DNA of 64,000 nt from CAVWUA01 sp963758025 (GTDB lineage: Bacteria > Planctomycetota > Planctomycetia > Isosphaerales > Isosphaeraceae), in NCBI GenBank assembly GCA_963758025.1, contig CAVWUA010000031.1, positions 1 to 64,000 of the forward strand. Reading direction: 5' to 3'. Shown here one piece after another: positions 54,601 to 64,000 of this stretch. A program made the position numbers and the translations under genes. The notes under the pieces were generated by a model. That model made no database searches. It worked only from the letters and a program-made list of their open reading frames with translations, and had not been told where the DNA came from. Every line of letters begins with the position of its first letter. Positions within the stretch are counted from its first letter, which is position 1.

Positions 54601-55464
54601 TTACAGGGGCGACCGCTGGGCTTGCCGCAGAAGTTGGCCGACCTGCTGGCGAATCTCGGCGCCATGGGTCAGGAACCCGATGTGCCCGGCCCCTTCCAGG
54701 GAGGCAAACCGGGCCCCCGGAATCGCCTCGGCGAGGGCACGCTGGCGGGCCGGCGGGACGATCACGTCACGCGAACCGCCGAGCACGAGCGTCGGCGCGT
54801 CGATCCGCCAGAGCCGGTCCGAAACGTCAAAGCTCTCCAGAACGCGGAGCCGGTTCGCCATGACTCCCTGATCGGTTTCCCAGATCCGCTCGACGACGAA
54901 ATCCGCCAGGGGGGCCGATTCCGGCTTACCGCCGTGCAGGAGGTTGAAGAACTGGTTCACGAATCCGTTGTCGGTGGGCAACGGGAAGCGTTCCAGCACG
55001 CTCTTGGCGATCGTCGCCCCCAGGCCCATGCGGAACCGCGCTTCCACGCCTTGAAGGACCAGAGCACCGAGCAAGCCCGGACGTTCGGCCGCCAGTTCCA
55101 GGGCGACCGCCCCGCCGAACGAGACGCCGAAGACCGTGGGACGCTCCAGACGAAGCTGGCCGATCACGTCGGCCAGGTCGCGGGCCAGGTCGGCCATGCC
55201 CTCCGCCCGGGCGGTGGTCAGCGGTCCGCGGTCTCCCCGAAGCCCCATCAAGATGACCTCGTGGTCGCGGGCCAGCCGCTGCGCCAGAGGCGCGACCAAG
55301 GGCCACCCCCCCGCCAGCCCCGGCACAAGGACGATCGGTTCACCCTGGCCGAGCCGCACGACTTCCACCACGCCGCTCGGTGTGAAGACGAGCTGGGTCG
55401 CTTCGTGAAGGTGGAGATAACGGAATCGACTCCACTGGGTCCGCCGCTTCGCGGATAGCCGCAT
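54601..55464 (-). CDS. Alpha/beta-fold hydrolase
   Basis: The catalytic residues fit: nucleophile Ser in VFGVSFGGAVALELA, Asp in LVLGGSRDVIVPP and His in LEGAGHIGFLTHG, with VLVPGLAGGWPLVAPL carrying the oxyanion part. The 287-aa length is normal. The substrate is unknown. Its upstream region contains the GGCGCC palindrome array. Confidence 0.85.
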   Translation of the reverse strand: MRLSAKRRTQWSRFRYLHLHEATQLVFTPSGVVEVVRLGQGEPIVLVPGLAGGWPLVAPLAQRLARDHEVILMGLRGDRGPLTTARAEGMADLARDLADVIGQLRLERPTVFGVSFGGAVALELAAERPGLLGALVLQGVEARFRMGLGATIAKSVLERFPLPTDNGFVNQFFNLLHGGKPESAPLADFVVERIWETDQGVMANRLRVLESFDVSDRLWRIDAPTLVLGGSRDVIVPPARQRALAEAIPGARFASLEGAGHIGFLTHGAEIRQQVGQLLRQAQRSPL

Positions 55465-55514
55465 GGTGTACTCCTCGGAGGTCCGGCTAAAAGTTCATTC
55501 CAGAGCTGTATCTC

Positions 55515-55969
55515 GGCGCCGGAATCATCGTTTGTGCGATTGGCTTCGATTTGTGATTTCCTCCAAAGGCACGTTCCGTACCGGCTCGATTTTTCACGTC
55601 GATCGTCGATCGCTTGGAAGTCGCCATCTCGGCGCCGAAAGGTCTTTCGGCGCCGAAAGTCGATCGTGTCGATCAACGATCCGTTTACCGTCCTGTCAAC
55701 TGGGGTAACTCTCAGGGGAATGGCAGGAGAGAATCCCGGGAATACGGAGGGCACAAACCTTACCCAGATCGCTCATCCTGTGGAAATTACGTAAAAATCG
55801 CTTCAACGAACTCCGCAAACAGGCCAGGCTCCGCAAAACAACCATGTTTCCCTGACGTTATATCTTTACAAATGGCCATTATCAGGGCGTGGCGAAATTG
55901 AGGTGCAATCCTGTCGAAATCGCTAACGAAATCCGGTCTGTTCGGCGCCGAGACTTGTACTTCGGCGCC
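55515..55969. repeat. Array of five TTCGGCGCCGAA-like palindromes
   Basis: GGCGCC cores occur at 55515, 55631, 55649, 55944 and 55964 within the 572-base gap between divergent genes. Three sites have the extended palindrome TTCGGCGCCGAA or one mismatch to it. Two pairs have centre spacings of 18 and 20 bases, about two helical turns. The gap is otherwise AT-richer than its surroundings and holds no credible gene. An operator array is the likely reading. Confidence 0.55.
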
Positions 55970-56036
55970 GAACATTCTAGGATGGAAAGACCCATGATGA
56001 GACAACTTCGCGATCGAGCATCCTGACCGAGCCACC

Positions 56037-59162
<3,126 letters not shown>

Positions 59163-59165
59163 AGT

Positions 59166-61056
59166 TCAGCGGGCCGCGCCGACGGCCTCGGGTTCGGGCC
59201 GATCATCCGTCGTCGGTGTTCCGGCCGCGTTCGGGTGCGGGCGCTTTCGGAGTCGCGGTCGTCCCGCCGCGGTGCGGAACGAGACGAGCGAGCCCCAGGT
59301 CAAGAGCCCCGCGCCGGCCCCATAAAGAAACAGGCCGAGCAGGCCGTTGACCGTGCTCCAGACGATGCCGGTATCCATGCCGTACACGCGGAACTGGAAC
59401 GTCGGATACGCGCGGGCGAAGTGTTCCAGATAGCCGGGGGCGAACAGCGTCCTGGAAATCTGCACCGGGGTGAAGTCCGGCCAGATGGGCGGGGCGTTCT
59501 GACGCAGGAGGCCGTAGATCGTCTGCCCGGAGATGTTGATCATGAACAGAAACGCGATCGTCAAGAACTGGGCCTGGCGGGTCGATTTCGCCTGCAACGA
59601 GATTCCCATCCCCAGCGCCGCGGCGAACCATCCATAGACGATCACCTGCGCCACGTTGGCCAGAACGCCGATCGGATGCAACGCGCCGCCGATCAGGCCG
59701 AGCGTCCAGAGCACGACCAGGACCAGGCCGAGCAGGCGCATGCCCCAGAAGGCACCCCCCATCTTGGCCAGAACGATCTCCCGCGCCGTCAGGTCGGTCG
59801 TCGTCAGGCTCGTCCAGGTGTCCTCCTCGCGCTCCGAGGTGATCGACCCGGCCGCCCCCCCCGCCACGCCCACGATCCAGAACATGTAAACGAAGGGGAT
59901 CACGATCTGGAGGAACTGGTGGAAATAGAATCGGCGGGGTTCCAGTTGTAATGAGGAGTCGAGATGTTGTAGCCAAAGCTCAGGGTTTCGAGGAACGCGT
60001 CCCGGAACTGCGTCACCGTGTGATACGCCAGCAGGCTTCCCAGGACGAGCCCCACGAGCAAACCGACCGCCCTGGCCAGCGCGGAGCTGCGCGTGGTGAA
60101 GCATTCCTTCCAGACCATCGGCCAGTTCCCGCACGACGGACGGGGCAGGGGGGTCCACGACCGTTTCGACGCGAGCCACTTGCTCCAGCGTCGGCGCGTG
60201 CCTCCGTCCTGATCGCGGAAAACCGGCCGGAGCCGCCACGCGGCGAGCATCAGGAAGAGCGATCCGCAGAGCGTCTGCGCGCCCATGATCCACAGGAGAT
60301 TGCGTGCGACCGGAATGCTGCTCGCCGTGATCATCCGCCCCGCCAGGGCCATCACCGTGGTCGGCGCCCCACCAAGCACGTAGAACGGGCTGGTCGTCTC
60401 CAGATATTCGAGCGTCGGTCCCGATCCAGGAGGACCACGAGCCGGGAAGCATCAGGCGGAAGGTGGCCCTTTGCAGGATCGGCGGGCCGATCAGCCAGAG
60501 CAGCTCCAGGCGCATAGACGATGAAGACCGCCTCGCGGACGCGACGGGCCAGCGTCGAGACGAGGATCGCGAGCGACGAGAGAAAGAACGCCGTCGTCAA
60601 GGCCCAGCCCCACGCCAGCACGACCAGTCTCGGGTCGATCCCTCCCAGCAGGCTCAGCAGGCACATCACCGGGAAGCCCACCATCAGGAAGATGACGATG
60701 TGCAGCATCCGCGAGAGCAGCTTGCCGACAACGATCTCCGCGCTCGTCAGGTCACTGGACAGAAGGTAATGCAGCGTCCGCCGCTGTTTCTCATCGGCGA
60801 TCACCGGCGCCACCAGGGCCGGCGTCACGATCAGGAGCACCACCATCTGGAAAACCGCCAGCGACAGGAACGTCGTCATGGCGAACCACGACACCTGGCT
60901 CGCCGACAGCTCGCCGCCGTTGAAGGTGTACCAGGCGTAATGGTTCTCCCAGAGCACCAGAAACACGACCAGGGCGAAGGCCACCCGCATCACGTAAAAA
61001 TGGCCCCGACGCGCCGTGGTCATCAGCTCGAACTGAAACACCGGTCCGGGGAGCAT
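59166..61056 (-). CDS. ABC transporter permease subunit (three frameshifts)
   Basis: The ~630-aa membrane protein contains two similar halves. The first has FYVMRVAFALVVFLVLWENH, then ADEKQRRTLHYLLSSDLTSA and EIVVGKLLSRM; the second has EREEDTWTSLTTTDLTAREI, then VLAKMGGAFWGMRL. The pattern 'rRtlelLLssdLtsreIvlGK' is typical of ABC-2-like permeases. Frame changes lie near 60509-60513, 60418-60425 and 59934-59942; each restores an uninterrupted protein (YALELLWLIGPPILQ; GPTLEYLETTSPFYVLGG; NWNPRRFYFHQFLQ). The ATPase is not in the window. It converges on the sigma-54 regulator. Confidence 0.75.
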
Positions 61057-61162
61057 GGATCGACCTCCCGACAGGACGAGCAAAAGAAACGATTCCTGGG
61101 AGCATACCCCCGATCGACTGGCCGTTCAATCCTAAAGATTTCGGAGTCGGGTGGATGCGTTC

Positions 61163-62349
61163 TCAATCCGAGGCGCGGCGGGCGAGAATCGCCCGGGCGC
61201 GGCCCGCGCCCCCGATCAGCAGGAGCGTGGCCGGGTTCGGGCCTGGGGGACGAAGCTGGGCGCGGAGTGACTCGGGGCGGAGGTCGAGGCCGCGCGTCTT
61301 GATCTCCAGCGGGCCGAGATGCCGTTCCGCCACGAGGCGGCGGAGCCGCTTGCGGTCCAGAGGTAGGACCTCCTCGACGGCAAACGCTGAGAGCCAGGGG
61401 GATTCCAACGGCGCGGGGCCGGTCAGCAGGTCGATGCCGCTGGCGATGCGGGCCAGGCCGTGCGCGGCGGCGAACCCGTCGAGCAGCCCCGCGCGGATCA
61501 GGGCCGGGTCGGGATCGAAGATCCAGGTGTCGATGGGGGCGATGGCGACAAGAGCCGGGAAGGGGCCATCGCGGTCCGTCCACGACGCGCCCGAGGGCAA
61601 GCAGGTCGCCCGCCGACGGCAAGAGGCGAGCCGGCCGTACCAGACGGTCGCCTCCTTGCACTCGCCGCCGAGACTGACCAGCTCGATTTCCAGGTCGGGC
61701 GCGTCGAAATGGGCCTCGAAGTCGCTTGCCGGGCTGACCTTGATCGCGCCGCCGGGGGTCGATCGCGATCAGGGATAAGAGATATGCGAGTCCCGGCGCA
61801 TAATCACGAATCGAGCGTGCCCGCGAGGCCGAACCGGCGCGGCGGTCGGGATCGATGTGGACGAGGCAATCGGCGGGAACCGGAAACCGCTCGGCCTGCG
61901 ATTGAATGGCCACGACCCGATCCCCCACGCCGTACACCTCGGCATTCCAACGCGGCGCGTTGCCCCATTCCAGAGTCGAGATCGACGGCGAAAACGCCGT
62001 TTGCCGAGGCCCCCAGGGCGAGCGCATCGCCACCGATGCCGCAGCAGAGATCGGCGACCGTCGCGCCGGCGAACCGCGCGGCCTTGTGCCGGGCGACCGG
62101 CTCGGCGGTCGCCTGTTCGAGGCCGGTCGGGTGAAACCACATCGCGTCGGCCCTTGTGAACTTGGCCGCGCCCCGCCGCCGACCCTCCGCCAACCGCAGC
62201 GCCGCCGCGACCCACTCCGCCGGGACCTGCTTCCGCCAGCGGGCCAGGTCCGCCGGAGCCGGGCGCGCGACGGCCGCGACCTCCGCCAGCAAGGTCTGGC
62301 CAGCCTCGGTGGTCAGGACCGCGAACTCGGTTTCCGCATCCGAAATCAT
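61163..62349 (-). CDS. SAM-dependent methyltransferase with THUMP-like C-terminal domain (two frameshifts)
   Basis: The N-terminal helical part (FTRADAMWFHPTGLEQATAE) precedes SAM motif I VADLCCGIGGDALAL and VFAVDLDSGMGQRAAWNAEV. Frame changes near 61944-61952 and 61748-61756 restore VHIDPDRRAG..., DPGGAIKVSPASDFEAHFD and beyond. The end, VAERHLGPLEIKTRGLDLRP then ESLRAQL, matches the THUMP-like module of class I methyltransferases that probably act on RNA. The ATG at 62349 fits the family. The total is about 395 aa. Confidence 0.78.
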
Positions 62350-62424
62350 GGGAAGAATTGTCGTCCGGGAGCGAAGAGACGGGAAGAGGCGGGTTCCAGA
62401 ATCGTTTGAGGATCGGGCCGAGCG

Positions 62425-63163
62425 ATGAACGCCCTGGATGAAGATTCGCTGGTGCTCACGACCGAGTCGGGCAAGGGGCTCGGGGAATATCTCTCTCGTC
62501 TTGATCCTGTTCAATGGAATGGGCATGGTCTTTCCGGTGCTCGGCCATGTGATGGATCGGCCATTCACATTCGAATTGCTGAGCCTCATGATCGCCTTGC
62601 AAGGGCTTTTGCTGGGCGTTTCGTTGCTGATTTGCCTGTGCTCGCCGCGCGGGTCGTGGGTGATCGACGGGCGAGGGATCGAGGTTCACCCCTGTCATCG
62701 GAGTATGCGCTACCTGCCGTGGTCGTGCGTCGAGCGGGTCCGGCTGGGGCCTCGGTGGATACTGCAAGGCAAGGGGGTGACGATCACGATCCCCTGGAAC
62801 ATGCTGCCGCGCGTCGAGGCTCAGCGAGCGGAGGATCATATCAAGAAACTTCTGGCGAACGATTTCGATTTCGCGCCGCCACGACCACCGTCGGAGACGG
62901 CGTTCCGGCTGGGGCGGTTCCTCCTGTTGCTCGGGATCGGCCTGGGGCTGACGGCGCTCTGGGCGGCGGTTCTCCTCGCGCTGGTGGTCGTCTATCCCGA
63001 CCGCCGCGAGGGTGGTCTGATGGGAGGGCTCTGGAGCCTCCTCTTGCTCGGCAGCCTGTATACCTACGCGTTCTGGTGTCAATATCAGGAGACGCGGCGG
63101 ATCAAGGCGTTGCATCCCGAGTGGCCCTGGCGGGTTCGCCGTTCGCGGGTCGAGACGCGGTGA
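62425..63163 (+). CDS. Membrane protein of unknown function (probable frameshift near the start)
   Basis: Four hydrophobic segments are visible: LVLILFNGMGMVFPVLG, SLMIALQGLLLGVSLLICLC, FLLLLGIGLGLTALWAAVLL and GGLWSLLLLGSLYTYAFW. A PH-like or DUF-type soluble part (GSWVIDGRGIEVHPCHRSMR, YLPWSCVERVRLG) lies between. Two starts compete: ATG 62425 (MNALDEDSLVLTTES, needing one extra base near 62480) and ATG 62438 in the main frame. Its 3' end overlaps the convergent gene. No function can be given. Confidence 0.5.
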
Positions 63164-64000
63164 CGCCGGAGCCTTCCTCCAGGCGGATTGTTCGATCGGC
63201 CTTCACGTCGGTCCAGACCTCCACCCGGCCCAACGGCCACGCGACCTCCAGCCGATCGACCTGTTCGGCATCTCCGAGGCCGAGATGGACCGCTCGCGAC
63301 GAGGCCGCCAGATAGCTGCCGCCGCCGACCAGCTCGCGGACGAGCACCCGCGCACCAACTCGGCACCACCTTCGCGCCGATCGGCTGGCGGCAGGCAGGG
63401 GGCTTGCCGACGAGTTCCAGCGTCAAGAAATGTCCCGCCGTTGAGACGTTGCGGAGGACAGCGGCCGGCGCATCGAGCGCGGCGACGACGGCATCGGGGC
63501 GGCCATCACCGTCGAGGTCGCCGACCGCCACGCCCCGGCCGAGGATCGGCTGACGGAACCAGGGCCCGGCGGTCGCGGAGACGTCCTCAAAACGGCCCCG
63601 GGCGTTTCGCAGCAAGAGCGGACGCATGGCCAGCGGCTCGCCCAGCCGGGCGCGGTCGAGGACGTGGCCGTTCGCCTGGAGCAGATCGAGATCGCCGTCG
63701 TTATCGAAGTCGGCCAGGCCCAGGCCGAAGCCAAGGACGCTCGTGGTCACGGTGAGGCCGAACGTCCTGGAGGCGTCCCGGTACTCTCCCGGCGCGATCG
63801 CCTGAAAGCCGATCGTCGAGCGACCGTGGAAGTTGCTCACGAGCAGGTCGGGCTGTCGGTCCCCGTCCACGTCGCCCCGCGCGATGCCCATGCCCGAGAG
63901 CGCCTGGCCCGAGCCATCGACCGCCACGCCGGCCGTCACGCCGACCTCTTCAAAGCGCAAGCCGCCGTGGTTCTCGAACAACCAGCATGGGGTGCCGTCG
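63102..64000 (-). CDS. FG-GAP/VCBS-repeat protein with ASPIC/UnbV domain (partial, one frameshift)
   Basis: The 5' part lies beyond the window. Calcium-binding FG-GAP repeats are clear: ARGDVDGDRQPDLLVSNF, LADFDNDGDLDLLQANG and VGDLDGDGRPDAVVAALD. The C-terminal ASPIC/UnbV domain reads IGAKVV, then after a one-base insertion near 63354-63360 RELVGGGSYLAASSRAVHLG and VDRLEVAWPLGRVEVWTDV. Such CRTAC1-like proteins are exported and very frequent in planctomycetes. The role is unknown. Confidence 0.8.

Overview
The window is GC-rich, gene-dense bacterial chromosome. It most probably comes from a planctomycete, likely the Isosphaerales/Gemmatales side of the phylum. The markers are: a tetrahydromethanopterin (H4MPT) C1 module (fae, mtdB-like, a DUF1464-type protein); a planctomycete-type cytochrome c domain protein; three surface proteins with an N-terminal LExR-x-LL/VLS sorting motif; a PEP-CTERM protein next to an ECF sigma/anti-sigma pair; many Gfo/Idh/MocA oxidoreductases and TIM-barrel sugar epimerases; and an acyclic carotenoid pathway. 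This assignment is inference, because no rRNA is present.

Layout. 1-2.2 kb: 3' end of a tRNA-Ser with terminator, a long gene-poor stretch, and a CAAX-type membrane protease. 2.3-5.7 kb: tyrS, an oxidoreductase and a lipid-A-type acyltransferase. 5.7-9.5 kb (minus): secreted MBL-fold hydrolase, DUF1464 protein, methylene-H4MPT dehydrogenase and formaldehyde-activating enzyme. 9.7-16.7 kb (plus): sugar-metabolism genes and a secreted nuclease. 16.7-25.4 kb: typA, fabI, a MutT-like hydrolase, clpP-clpP-tig and tRNA-Gly. 25.7-31.5 kb: FHA protein, HTH/S24-like regulator, PII, lipoprotein, csrA and a papain-like protease. 31.7-42.8 kb: crtC-crtB and crtI-crtE, split by a 6-kb island of three large exported proteins that is bounded by ~130-bp direct repeats. 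43-46 kb: a CMD/AhpD-like protein with an in-frame TGA that reads as selenocysteine, then pxpB-pxpA-pxpC. 46-51.9 kb: lipoprotein, cytochrome protein, cupin, pdxJ, and aroF behind a long structured leader with a Trp-rich reading frame and an attenuator. 51.9-55.5 kb: PEP-CTERM/spondin protein, anti-sigma, sigma, HD hydrolase and alpha/beta hydrolase. 55.5-64 kb: an array of GGCGCC palindromes, a membrane-anchored sigma-54 activator, an ABC permease, a methyltransferase, a membrane protein and an FG-GAP/UnbV protein that runs off the edge.

Many otherwise intact genes carry one-base frameshifts (tyrS, the 3.6-kb oxidoreductase, the acyltransferase, clpP2, crtI, crtE, pxpA, the sigma-54 regulator, the ABC permease and others). 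Most lie in short G/C runs and the protein continues perfectly in the next frame. I read these as consensus indel errors rather than pseudogenes and annotate the whole genes.

The observations most worth following are the candidate selenoprotein at 43.06-43.65 kb, the aroF leader/attenuator at 51.3-51.9 kb, the apparently circularly permuted lectin domain inside a beta-propeller at 38.3-39.0 kb, the repeat-flanked island that splits the carotenoid cluster, and the palindrome array at 55.5-56.0 kb.
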